A stretch of 64,000 nucleotides of DNA from Armillaria gallica (lineage: Eukaryota > Basidiomycota > Agaricomycetes > Agaricales > Physalacriaceae). The notes under the pieces were generated by a model, which had not been told where the DNA came from, ran no database searches, and worked only from the letters and a program-made list of their open reading frames with translations. The stretch is from positions 806,001-870,000 of the forward strand of contig JBANDB010000015.1 of the NCBI GenBank assembly GCA_037576215.1. The letters run 5' to 3'. The position numbers and the translations under genes are program-made. Below are positions 48,104 to 60,914 of the stretch, in pieces; the stretch's first letter is position 1, and each line of letters starts with the position of its first letter.

Positions 48104-48387
48104 TCAGAGGTAACAGGGAAATGCTGGATGATGGGAGAGATTGCTGGATTGCTGGCTTTCCACGGTGAAGTCCTACTGCTGAAGGGATAGCGGATCAAGG
48201 CTTCCTCCAGACCATAGTGACGGTAGAGGCTGGCAGCGTTCATCCGACGATGCCGTCCCAGGTCCTGCAGGTCCCTAGACGCCATTCTTTCTGCTACCTC
48301 CGCGAGCTCATTCAGAAGAGCTTGAGTCTGCAGCCAGAGCTGTAGCCCGTCGATCGAAGAGATGATCTCCGAAACTTCGATAAGCGC
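48104..48387 (-). CDS. Unrecognised terminal exon (copy B)
   Basis: Copy B partner of 15,809-16,084. An 8-bp tandem duplication (ATTGCTGG twice) at about 48,140-48,155 shifts the frame of the last ~20 residues. The tail then reads on past the copy A stop to about 48,085 (HFPVTSDFSRMG). The part AEVAERMASRDLQDLG to LEEALIRYPF is unchanged. The function is unknown. Confidence 0.35.
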
Positions 48388-48642
48388 CTGTTACGGCAAG
48401 GACTCTGGTGTAATCGTCAAGCAAGGAAATAGGCGCCCATTTCTTGTGTTTATATTTGAGGTGAAGGCGAGATGAGATATCCTACTCAAAGATCAACAAC
48501 GAGAATTTCAAAGGGACAGTACACTTACACGGACCTGGACCAGAAAACTCGGTAGTCATGTAGTAAGCAGCCACCTTTGCGATGCGAAGGGTAGAGAAAA
48601 CATTGTTCAGCCCTGATATGACAGAAGGGGTCTTGCAACATA

Positions 48643-49633
48643 TCCGTTCCTGATGCGCGTGTTTCCTATCGCCGGACCCGCTTTCCTGAACGACCGGTAT
48701 GTACACCTCTCGAAGCTTGTCCCCCCTCCAACAGCGCTAAACACAAGCTGTCGACTTCCCTCCTCCGTCGTAAGAGCCTTGGTGCATGGAGCGGAGGTTT
48801 GAGATGCAGAACCCAGGGTTTACGGAGTCGACAGAAGGAGGGAGGCGTTGTTAGAAGGCGCGCACAGAAAGCACTGACCATGCTGCGTAGTAGATATGAA
48901 AGCGCATACATTTTGGTCAAATTCATGATTCTGGAAGCAGGCTCAGAACGGAGCAATGAGGTACAAGGATGAATGAAGCTCACTCTAGTGTTCAGTACTC
49001 TTTACTCGATAGATTCGTAAGGGTACTAGGCGATTCAACCACGGACGTCGTCCAGTAATGTACATCGCTGGCGACAACAGCAATCCTCGGAAGGACCCCA
49101 AATCTCCGAGAAATCTTCATCGTCTTTGGAACTAGGCGGATAGATGAGGTTGTTGGTATGTGAATAAGTCACCCAGTCCTCGACGACGTCGTACCTGCCG
49201 AAAGCCGACATCTCTGTCTTCCAATGCATCAAGCCGGTCATGCTCATGTGCACACTTGTCAGCAAGCGCCATCACACTTCACTTCCCAAATTTGAGGTCA
49301 GTATTCCAGAGTAATTCGTATCCTGGAATCCTACGGCACGCGGTTCAGTCTCGTTTACAACTCTGAGACAAGAAACTCACGAAGAACCGCCTCTTTCCCC
49401 TTCCCCTGGTTTCTGCAGGCCACAACCAAGAGCCCAGGATTCATCCTCGCGAAATGCTTCAACGCCTCGAACCCTGCTCCGACGTTTGCCCAGACGACGA
49501 CAACGGTAACGACTGGGGGTATAACCATGTGCTGTTCAGCAAAAAATCCTTTGCGTGTTTTAGAAGCCATGGCGAAGGTAGACAATAATCCTGTGTCAAT
49601 GGTGGCATTGATAGCAGAACTATAGCAAAGCTT
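48643..49633 (-). pseudogene. Short-chain dehydrogenase/reductase pseudogene 2 (copy B)
   Basis: Copy B partner of 16,340-17,330 at offset 32,303, with the same lesions and only a few base differences (for example HFARM here against HVARM in copy A). Confidence 0.75.
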
Positions 49634-50412
49634 GTCGAGCACACGCGTAGGTTCGGCGTCTCACTGAGTATGTAGGGTGGTTCAGGTTGAGGAACGATTA
49701 CCTGCCGTAATGCAACCGATATCATTCTGGTAGCACTAAGCATCAGCATCAGTATGCCTCGGCAAAGAGAAGACGACGCATATATACCTTGCGAGCTGGT
49801 CTTATACATGGCTATCAGGTAACCCGCATTCCGTGGAGTTGAAAACAACTCGCAGGACAGACGCCTTCTCGGGATGAAGGATTACGATGACAGCAGGAAG
49901 TTCAGATGGTAATGGCGTCGACCTCGTTGTCCCGAAGCCGCATCAACAAAATCAGTTTGTGACTGACATTGTTACTTCATCGACTTTAGGGCTGTATAAA
50001 TTTCGGCGTGTAGAGTGCTGGGGCAAGAGACGTCCGGAGGGATAGCTGGCATGTTCGACGGTCGGTTCATTATGATTGAGAGAGGAAAAGTCAACGTGAT
50101 TGAAGCTCCGCCCGGTTTCTCGGTCCGTGTTCCTTCCGCTCGAACTTTAGAGTTAGATCTGTGACTGTCTGTGACCGGTCCCTACTCGCACATGAGCAAT
50201 TCCTTCGACTGCACATCGTCGATTTTCCTTCGATAGTGGTTTCCCAGTGTAAGCTTAGTTGTTTGGTTTGGGCCATATCTTTAACGTTCTTCCAAAGTGC
50301 TCTTGTTATTGATCAGTAGCAGTTGCTCCCATTCAGCAGATCTCGGTACGCGAAACTGTCCAATTGTACCCCAAGGTGAAATTGTTCTGAGCTGTGTCCC
50401 TTATCAGAGAAA

Positions 50413-51917
50413 TTTCTTTAATTACTAGGGCTCCCACGCCGCATACAGTATATATACGCCATCAAATAGTTATAAATAGACCAGCTAAATGTCTCCGGTT
50501 TCCATCCCAAATTAATGCACGCTAGGTGCTCAATGCGAATGCGAGTCTAGCTCTCATTGACATCCTTCCAAAGACCCATGTCTTGCGGATACCTTCGTGA
50601 TTCTCCTTCACAACAATCCGCTATTGGTCGATTTTAGTCTTCATTTTCAGAAAGATTTCATAGAAACTTACTGGTGTGGCACTATTTGATTTCTCAGGGA
50701 GCCCACACACTGTCGACGGAGCCTGTATAATTTACTCATTTGGCCGAGTTCCCATTCAGATTCTGGGGTTCTCTCGGAAAATGCTCTGGCTTTTGCCTCG
50801 TTGAAAACCTCTACGGAGTCTATCCCCCAGGCATGTGCCATACTATACCGTGACGCAAGCTTTGCTTCTAGCTCTTCCAGTTTGTTTTCCATTTTAGCTC
50901 TGCCCTGTGTTCGAGTATGAATGTCTAGTCCAGATATTCGAGATTTAACATACCGGAATAATGGGCACAGACTGTCGTGATAATATTTCGACCGGTGAAT
51001 GGGTAATGTGAGAATTATCGATGTCATAGAAAGCAAACGACTGCTCGATCCCGTCGGTTACACTTGCAACACCGGACGTCAGCATGCTCATTAGCAACCA
51101 GAATGTATCGTCGATGAACATTTCAATCAAAGAAATGTTGAGCAACCAAATAATTGAACGAGGTAATTCCCAAGAGATATTATGACTCCTCGGTCGCAGA
51201 GCGGGAGGGCCGTACTTGAGGATAGATAAGTTGAAAAGCAATGAAGCTCACGCTTCACCTCGTAGACGTCCTTTTATCTTCCTACAGGAATCAACACACT
51301 TCGTCGTGGATACCACTCCCTAGCCACATACCATGAAGTACGCAAGGCGAGCCATTTGTTTCTGGTGCATTAAAAGGGTATGGTTATGGCCCGACACCGA
51401 GACATTTGCATTGGTGAAGCGTGCGGGTCGACTCCAACACTGCGATTCATAGATAAGCCAGGGAAACCTGAGATATACTGTATAATCCTTCAACGGTCAT
51501 CTTTCCTCAGCATCGGAAAATACACTTCGTTGCTTCTTGCTGAAAAGAATATTCTAGCCGCCTGTGTATGGACAAAATGATATGGAAAAGTAAAACAACC
51601 TGATCAGAGCTCTCATTCATTGCAGTCTGATGGAGTCGTAGGAGGTAAATGAATGAGCATATGCTTCAGATGACCTAGATTCAGCGAGGACGCCTCATGC
51701 ACCTCCGAGTTGGAACCAAACAGGATGCAGCATGCCTAGCGCATGCTGCTTTTACACTCAACACACAAGGCACTGCAGGCACTGCATGTCCAAGCTGAGC
51801 CAGGATGAAAGACCTGCCATCATGAGTGGATCGTATAGTACGATAACAATGGAGGCTTTGGGGGAACTTCAATGCAGAAGTATCCGAAACTAGTGCCCCG
51901 GATAAGGATTATGGTGT
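50413..51917. repeat. Inverted repeat arm 1 (copy B)
   Basis: Copy B partner of 18,110-19,605. It keeps a 9-bp TA-rich stretch near 50,447 that matches the outer end of arm 2, which shows that copy A lost it. Confidence 0.8.
50668..51241 (-). CDS. Small membrane/coiled-coil protein, arm 1 paralogue (copy B)
   Basis: Exons are 50,954-51,241 and 50,668-50,904, with the same 49-bp intron as at 18,356-18,929. The protein is identical to copy A. The hydrophobic N-terminal half and coiled-coil C-terminal half are kept. The function is unknown. Confidence 0.55.
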
Positions 51918-52811
51918 GTGTACCGGCACATCCCAATCAGGAACGGCCGGGTCCACGGCCCTAACATGGCAAGCCATGTTGCTGTGGCGGGTGGTCGGTA
52001 GAATGAGCTAGGGTACTGTACATCATAATATCGGAGGGGCAGACAAGGACGGAATCGTCGCAAGAAAGATGTTCTTTTCTCTGAGCCGTCTAACAAATAT
52101 TCCTCGAGATTAGGAATCCAATCAAAATTCTCTGAGGACTGTTATCGACGGGTAATGCGAAAGAATCCCTATGAGGGCAAGTGAGTGGTAAAGGAAAGAA
52201 CCGACATCCGGCCCGGATCATCGCTCGGGATGGTGATTTGAAATTCAGAAACTCAATCTTTCATTCACACCGCCATCACCTATCGACGTAGTATGAATAC
52301 GTTGTCCGCTTTTCAAGGTAAGCCTAAGTCCTAGAACTTCGCCTATACATCTGATGGCGAATGACTCCATGCCAGTTGAACTCCTGCCATTTTGCCTGAC
52401 TGGCTCATCAACCCATTGTCGCTGTAGACGGCAGATACTCTAGTACATTTCTTTACCGTGCACTCACTTTTTTTGAATACGGTCCATCATATAAAATATC
52501 TCCGTCATCTCATTTTGCTTTCCAGCCTTCTAAAAAGCAATTCACAAGAAGAACTGACGCTGTGGTCTTCGATGCACTTTGTTCCTATAGACAAAGCGTA
52601 GGCCGCCTCTTCAACAGCAGTATGATCTTCTCCTGATGCTTCGTATTAGCCCAAACAACGATGAGATGAGGAAGGCCAAGGATTCAAAGGCACATCAAGT
52701 GAATGGTCTATTCCATAAAATGACCCGCTCGTGAAACCTCATGTTCTCTTCCATCATCGGTTTCTCTGCACGATTTAACCGCCCCGGCTAACTTACGCTT
52801 AGTGATGAACA

Positions 52812-55282
52812 AAAACGACACTATTCCAAGACTTCGTATTCTTTGGCTTGTTTGAATCCTACTAAGAAACTGCGCCCAGGCCAATGTAACGAATTCCTGG
52901 CATCTTTCGCGAGGCGCATACTAGGTGTCGGCAACGTGACAGCGGACAATTACGCGGAGGCTGAAGCGAGAGTGAGTTCCCTGCTGCTTGTGCCATTAGG
53001 CCGTAGGATGCAAGAACACTACAGTGAGACTCGGCAGTGGAGATCCGTATCACGAATGCTCGACATTGACGATAGTAATGGCGATGGAAATTTCACGCTA
53101 ATAACCCTCTGTGATTCATGAACGATGGGCCAGCGTGCGTAACTCTCTTCTGCAGGCCAGGGCTCGTCTAATAGGACATGTAGTCAGGTTTCGCAAACGT
53201 ACAGAACATATTCAGTTGCAGCTCCTCATGCCCATGAACGAAGAGCTTCGTTGTGTTGTTTATGCAAGCAAACGGTACACCTCTCCGTTGTCATCTTTTG
53301 GGAAATGGCCGTTACTGTATGTCTATAGTATGCGCGACTTGTTGACACACGTATAATGAGGTGCATATATCCAGGTTTACAGATACCGAAGAATGGAGGA
53401 TCCACAAAGATGGACTGAGAAAATGATCCTATATCTGAGTCACTCCGCAGGTACGTGCATCTCTCTGCGACCTCTCCCCCCAGAATAACAAGAACATCTT
53501 AATTTTGCCTTGTATCCCAACAGAATCACCTTCTTGCATGGTACACGTGATGAACAGAACGCAAATCGCAATGGCGATGGCCAAAGATGACGATAGAACA
53601 GCTCTGAGACGTCACCAATTCGGTATGTATATTAGTTTTTGACTCCGTATTCTGCAGAACTTCTCCTTACATGATTATAGTGATCATCCGAAAGCATCAA
53701 CTCCCCGCAAGCTTAACGCTTTCGTCATTAATAGGTCTATATCACTGAATGTAGGTTATCCTAAACTACACCGCCTCCCTTAGTTCTCACCAACACTGAC
53801 AGCACAAGCTGAGAAACTTAACAGCGATGTCTCAGCCTACCCTGATCTTCTACCAGCGCGTCGGTATTACTCGATACCGGATCACTCGTGTGTAACTTTC
53901 AGACCTGTCTCGAGCGGCATTTTGGACGGAAGACCTTTCCTTCTGATCCATTCAAGCCAGTTCGATAATCCACCGACCGGCGCCAGGTAGCTCAGATGGA
54001 CATGGACGATGGATGGGCTTTTTGGCAATGCTCGTTAAGACGCGGTACGTATGTTCCTTGTCGTATTCATCTATAACTTAGCGTTAAATAGGCCACACTC
54101 CTCGATATGCATACAGTCAGGTGGTGTAAGGAGCAGGATGTCATCACGACCTAGAGAAGCCAGGGTATTGCACCATGAATAGAGATAACTCGTGCACCCA
54201 TCAGCATGCCTAGGCTGTCGTGTCGTTTGATCTTTCCGTAGGCGCCTACGAGCCTTCGGACTTATCGCAGAAGCTCGCGCCGAAAGAGCGCACAACTTCA
54301 GATTGCCGAAAACATTTTCCACAGTGGGAACGCTTCAGATGTCTTCTATATGTGTAGAGTTCACCGTGCCCTTCATGATTTTAGAATGTGCGGGAAGCCG
54401 CAAAAGTATACCGAGGAAACCCGGACCGAGAGGATCGGAGAGGTGAACAGAGTGTAATAGCAAAGCAATGTCATTGCAGTTAATCCCAGCTCGTGGATGA
54501 TGGCATTCGGTCAGAACCAACATCCGGACTAGATATACGACATGGCATGGCATTTGGGTCATCGGCGAGAACGTGGAAATCAAAATTATGGCATCAGCCT
54601 GCGCCCGTCAAATGTACCCATTGCACATTGTGTCCGCCGAAGAGTACGGTCATTCTCACAGTATGTATTCACAACACTGTGCTTCCAATTATGCGGCGCT
54701 AATCACTGTATTAGTATTGCATCCCTCTTTTAATGTGGCGCAAATCTTTGGGCCCGACGTCAACCTTTCGCATCAGAACAGTAGTCCTTCGCCTTACCCT
54801 CGGATCTGTATCCCTTTCCCATAGCGAGCGGATTCGTGGGGTCCTACCGTTTTGTCATTATGCTACGGCTGGCAAGTTGGGAGGTTTCATGGAATGAGCT
54901 AGAGCCTTTCCAAAAGTTAGACAATGATGGCTTCTCAGGCATCTTTTGCCTCCGCCACAGATTTTATGGTAAGCTTTGGCGTAAATCCAACTAGAATAAA
55001 AGCTGTGTCTGAATTTTACAAAGTAATTCACAGTGGGATAATGGTGAGGGCAACCATGCGATATCCTTGAACGTCTTCGAGCTTTGGAATTTATTCAGAC
55101 GAACCAAAATTTTGTACATGAAACTCCCAGCTACCCAAGACTCATGATGATTATGGTTCCTGCAACTAGAAGGTTGTACGCTCTTGTTTCTTGTTTGTTT
55201 GCACATGCTACATACGGTCGCGGTGAAAACGGGACATTTCCGCTTGCTTCGCCGGGAGAGGGATACAGGTCTCGCAATTGAA
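52812..55282 (+). other. Possible unrecognised genes (copy B)
   Basis: Copy B partner of 20,500-22,970 with very few base changes. The same coding-like fragments occur (52,843-53,121; 54,513-54,824; about 54,847-54,952), and the frames fail to join in the same places. Confidence 0.25.
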
Positions 55283-56067
55283 AAGATACCACTGATTACA
55301 TGTCATAACATGTCAGCGAGGATATGTTTTACTTGTATCAGTTAGAACAATATATTGCCCATATTGACATTGCCCAAATTTACCGGTACATGTCAACGAT
55401 GACCATGGATGGAACATGAGATTCTAGAGTGCTGGGAAATGATGCTCTCCTGGTACCCGTACTTATCATTAGCATTAGAGTATGTCTTCAGTGACAGTTG
55501 AAGACTGGAAGAGGGCCTCTCAGTATCAAGCGCCTGTTCGTATTGGATTCATGCACTTATCGTCGTAGGAAAATACATCAAGAACACTTCTTCAGCCACA
55601 TGCCAGAAACGTAGTAGTCATCGAGAATTCTGATGAATGGAAAGCGAAAGGAAGATCTTTAAGATCTTCAGGGTAAACCAGATTCGAAACGACTGGTTAC
55701 TATATATTTAGGCACCCAGTCACCAGTGATGTCCGGGAGCAGAAGTTAGCAGGTAATATATCATCTAAAACACGTGTTGAATGTGAACTCTATTTCTTTG
55801 CGCGTAATATATGGACCGGACCTGGTGTAACAGTGTTATGCCGGCCTGGTAACAGAAGAATCTTCATTGGGTATCTCAACAACATCGTCAAGGCAGAGAT
55901 ATTCTTTGTACAGACCAGGTCAGGGCCCATAGAATTCGTATCACACGTCTCGCAGAATGGTGTAGTATCAGTGGTAAGTTTGTTGAATTAAGAATTTGCG
56001 GGAATTGTACGAGAAATACAACCCTAGCGCCGTTATCAAAAGCTTGATCTCGTATGGCCTTGTGTGA

Positions 56068-57267
56068 CTAATCACGCAGCCAGGCAATCAACCCAACGCC
56101 AACAACACTGAGCAACCAGACTTGTATGCCACACCACGATGAAGATTGCTTGCTCGTCTGAATGAATGTCAGAGTAAGAATGCGTGCCAGATCCTAAAGA
56201 ATACCGTCATACCTGAGGCTGATACCAAAGTCGTGCATCGGCATTCCCTGCGACTACCGGCATCTGCGTCGTATTCCGAGACATTTTTTCCTTCACAGCA
56301 CCAATGAGGTCAGCATATGTCGACCCTTCCGTCAGGTTATCTGATTTGAGCACCTCAATGAGCGCCCCCGTAAATATCCCGTGCCAGCGACTGTCAGTTC
56401 CCGGCCCCTCTTCCGCGGGTTGGTAGTCTTTACATGCCGCTAGAGCGACATGGGAAGACACATCGGGTTTCCAATGTCCATCGAATACAGAATGATACTT
56501 CGGTAAATATCTGAGTCTTGTATGCGCGTGCTCCAGCATGATTTTGGTTTGGGTATCCGGCAGGGTAGTCGGCAGTGGAACAGCACCACGTCGTACATTC
56601 GGCGGACCTCTAGTGTTACTTGCTGAGTAACAACAGTCGAGGATAAAGGTGATGTGACGTCCCTTTGTGCGAGAGATTTCTGTGAGAATGGTGTTGATCT
56701 CGCGGTCGCTAATGTCGGGGATGTTGGAGGCGGTACGATCCATGGGGCATAGGGCTTCGATGTATCCTTCAGCTGAGGCACCCTCTTCTATGTAATAGCC
56801 CGAACATTCATAGCTTGACGCGTGCCCGGCGAAGTAGATGATAATATTGTCGTTGTACTGTATCTCCGGCTTCATAGATAAATTCAAAAGCGTGTCGATG
56901 ATGTTAATACGGGTGGGAGTGGGATTTGTTGGCACAAAATAACGATAGACGGAGAGGATGATATTGACTGTTGTCGGCCATGACTGCGAGCTGGCACCGA
57001 GAAGGCACTGGATGTGATCGTTTGGTACCCCTAGGTCCTCGGTTAAGAATTTCGCCATGTTCTTGACGTCATTCACGCATCCGCGTAACGGAATGCAGTC
57101 GGAGGAGGGATACACATTGATTCCAATGAGAACCGCCCAGACTCGAGAGGCATCAACGCGGTGTACGACCTAACATTGGGAATTTTCTTTGTCAGTATAG
57201 AGCGGTATTCAGAGGGTTATAGACTCGCCTTTCGACGGTCTTCATGTGCTGGGTGGATGGTTGACAT
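56068..57267 (-). CDS. Caspase-like protease with C-terminal membrane anchor (copy B)
   Basis: Exons are 57,229-57,267, 56,213-57,169 and 56,068-56,157, encoding 361 residues with the same GC-AG first intron and terminal hydrophobic helix as at 23,756-24,955. Only three bases differ from copy A over 1,200 bp, and each changes an amino acid: Ala3 to Thr, Ile87 to Val and Gly197 to Ser. The last lies four residues after the catalytic Cys193 (FILDCCYSAS). The catalytic His129 and Cys193 are kept. Apart from the duplicated coiled-coil gene in the inverted-repeat arms, it is the only recognisable gene with an undamaged frame in both copies. Confidence 0.9.
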
Positions 57268-59091
57268 CTCAAGGAGGTGTATCACCTGCTGTACCAATGT
57301 GTAAGGTTTTTATACCAATCAATCTCGGCGTTGATGAGCTGGCACCATCATATCTTGATTTTGTGTCGAACCTGGAACTTCTCACGAAGAAATAAGCATG
57401 AATACATCAAGTCCATTTGGACTTCAGTGCTCGACCGGTTGCAGAAGGGGAATCTATCTTTTCCCGGTGTATGGGTATTCGGCTGCTTTGCTATTAAATG
57501 TTGTCCTGCCTAAGATAAGCGACATCGTACAGCGATAGAAAGCCTGAGGCTTCCACAGTACGTTGGAAACCATCCAACCGGTGGCTATAGTCCGAGAATT
57601 CTTGGGCATGAGAGGACCGCTTCCGATCACTTCATGATCTTCCAGATCAAATGTACCGATAAGTGGTGCGCCATTTTAGGATAATATTTGCCGTAAGTAT
57701 TTGACGCTTTCCCGGATGTACTGGAGTGCCGAAGGCGACAAAGAGAAGCTTTAGAATCATGACAGTGGCCTTTTCTGTACCCGTTTAGAAGCTGTGGGAA
57801 GAATCAATCGGTCACGGATTGAATGACTAGAAAACAAGGCTTGCAGTTCGTGATTACTTGTAATCAGCCGAATTATCGTATGATTGATGGCTCAGAGCCA
57901 ATGGCATCTACAGATTAACACCAATCTCGGGCGCTTCTGGTATTTCTGTTTTTCAAATACCATGTTATTTCTATGCCATCTCCGTGTACGTTCCTTTCAT
58001 TCGCATTCCGAATGTGTCCCATTTTGACATGATGGACTTTACAAAGGGACGCGTCCCGTATCCTGTAAACAATGAATTGAGATTCAAACTGTCTGCTCAT
58101 GCTAGCAAAATCAGACCTTGTCCCGAGTGACCGAAATATGCAGGACCCCAGTAAGGGATTGACTAGTCACCAAAAGGCACGAACATCGTGAACTCGTATA
58201 TAGCATCGAATTCTATTGAGAAGCTTCAAATTGGCACAGAAACATTTATAAGCTGTAGATCTGTAAAGTCTGCACAATGTATTGTGCGCTGAGTACTCAA
58301 ATTCAGACCTGAAAGGCGTCATCAGTATTTAGCATGGAAACGGATTTTACAGATCTCATAATCCTTGTAACGCTTGGCTGAGATACAGAGACAAGGTACC
58401 GGCTAATAGAAATTTCGAAAGAGTACCGCAAGTGGCACACGCCCGTTCAGTTTATGCACTCCAGAGATATCTTAGATCTATCCAGTCGCAAAACTCTTAG
58501 TCAGCGCGGGGTATCCTTCCGTTCCTTTCGACTCTATTGAGATGACAACAGTATCCACCAGTTGACTGAGTACTTGGGAACAAAAGCGCACGGTATTCAT
58601 GTAATCACCTAGGTACGAAATCGCCACCGGAACAGGAGTGGGTTCAACTTTGCGGATTGTCCAAGGACCAAATCATTGCGCGGTTGTTGTGCGCATTATA
58701 TGGCACATGGAATCCGGATGAAACTTTCAATCTTAGAGATTGGTTAGAGATGCATTATTTATCCAATTAAAATTGCGCTTACCTGCTGCGTACCGGTGTT
58801 GGTATGGGATCAAAACACGTGAGCCTGCTCACATGACTGGCTCTGACTTGTCAAATACAAGTTCTGACACTGCTCTTCCTCCCGCCCAACACCATCCGTT
58901 TCAGAACCGAGTTTCTTCCTCTCCTATATGTGCATGTCACGGTAACCACGCAGAGCTCGACGTCAAGAAGGCGACACAATGTCGTTGCTTTCGTACGTCG
59001 TTTGCTAGGAGGTTTGATTGAATTGCTCTAACATGCGGCACAGAGGTTAATTTTCGTGGATACCTGGTTTCTCCATCTTAGTATATCAAGT

Positions 59092-59671
59092 TGAGGATGC
59101 TATGGTCGACACTATGATCTCACAAGTAGAGTGACGCCGGGCTGAACTTGCTTTTCAATTTTGCGACTCCGTCCAGGATGTCACAACAATGCACCAGAGC
59201 AATGTTGCGAGACGGGAATCTTTATTGGAATGGCAATCAAGACCCACGGCGGCATGCGCAACTAGTACGTGTATCTCTCATTGTCACCTGCTTTTAACAA
59301 TGTGCATATATTCAGGTTTACTTAATGTGTGTCCCATTCCTGAACGAAATCAAGATATTGCAGCAATTTCCTTGGCTGCAACAACAGAGGTCCGTCGGAA
59401 GATTGGGGGGTGGAGGGCAAAGGTGGGTTTTCTCTCGTTTCTCTTTGTCCTGAATCCGCTGAGCAGACATTACTAGTACTGGTCACTTCCATGAATTCGA
59501 GACCGAAAGCGAAGCGTTATGGAAGGACCGTACCAGATAAGTCGACAAGGGCTGAGAACCTTTTGATCTTTTTTTCTGACACAGGCATGCCTTTTCCCTT
59601 TCTGTCTCCAGATATACTGACTTTTTACAGATGAGATTGTCAAGAGCAAGCGACATCTGCTCTACCGGTGA
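59092..59671 (+). pseudogene. Unrecognised spliced gene, frameshifted (copy B)
   Basis: Copy B partner of 26,780-27,360. The G-run at 59,405-59,410 has six G against seven in copy A, so exon 3 goes out of frame and stops near 59,475. Splice sites and flanks are otherwise unchanged. A homopolymer miscall in one copy would give the same picture. Confidence 0.45.
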
Positions 59672-59750
59672 TCATATGGGCCAAAACTCGGTGCTCAAAC
59701 TTTTATGCTCCACGAACCTCGATAACAGAACTTGTCGGTAGTGAGCAGGG

Positions 59751-60480
59751 ATGCGATATGTCACTAAACAATACGCAGGCGATGGCGACTTATCCACCAT
59801 GCACCACCGACGCTGCCGCCCATACGAGTACTCCTCTTTGCAAGTAGAGCATGGGGCGCCTGTACATGGGTTCTTTGCCATGAATTATATTCTCGGCAAA
59901 ACACAGCATGACGCGGTGGTTTCTGCTTCCAGAGTACGAACTCCTTCCTTGCATTGCTCATATAGTCACATTCACTAGATATTTTTTGAGTCTTCCAGGG
60001 ATTGCTCCTTGGTACTAGTCCCAACGGTGAGTGTATATTCCTTATTACCGATGATCATGCTGATCTCTAGGTTTATAGCCATCACACTACATTGACAGTT
60101 CTCGATTTTCTGTTCTGGTTGGCGTACAAACGGACTCGAGCGCATGGACCAAAACCATTCGCTACACGCTTGTATCCGACGCATTGGATGTGCGGTAGTA
60201 CCTCATCGGGGGCTTCAGCATGACCAATGCCTCCTCATCAAGTGAGGGATCTGTTTTTTGCGACAGCTCGCTAGTCCTGACTCATGCCACGGTCATGACG
60301 ACACTCCGTAGCCGTATCAACAATTTCGACATCAATTATGGAGCACCCTCTCACGAGGATCCCAAAAGGATACACGCGCTTATTGATGGGGGCACTATCG
60401 GAGCGAATAGGCACATAATCCCTGATATCCACAACCCGAAGGACATTGTCATCTATATTCCAATCCCTCGCTCAAAGTGA
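59751..60480 (+). pseudogene. Unrecognised spliced gene with in-frame TAG (copy B)
   Basis: Copy B partner of 27,440-28,169 (offset 32,311), with exons 59,751-59,933 and 59,979-60,026 and the same alternative third exon. The in-frame TAG is shared, so it predates the duplication or is genuine. Confidence 0.35.
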
Positions 60481-60914
60481 CCTTCACATTCGACTCTTGG
60501 TCTTAGCGTTGATAGAGGTCAATATATTTTGACCTCCCTGTGTGCGCTGCCTGTGCCGGGCTACTGGATTCTGGGCTTTGCGATGCCCAAATTCTGTCTC
60601 AGGACTGATCTGTCAATCGTATCTCTATGACCTTACACTACGGTACTTAATTCGGGCATCAATATAATTCCATTATGTCTTGATGTTGTGACTCCGACCG
60701 AGCAGACGAGAACGAAACTACTGGGAACACAACAGCAGTTGATTTTGAATGTTTTTTTGGAACTGTCCAATGCAATTAGATATGCATTCCTGTCCAGAAT
60801 TCCCAAAGGACCGAAACCTACCGATACTTTCACCTACAATTTCATCATTCAGGCTTTTTGGAGTATATCATAGCTCCCCGACCTTTAGCTTGACTCGAGA
60901 TCAGGGATTAGGGA

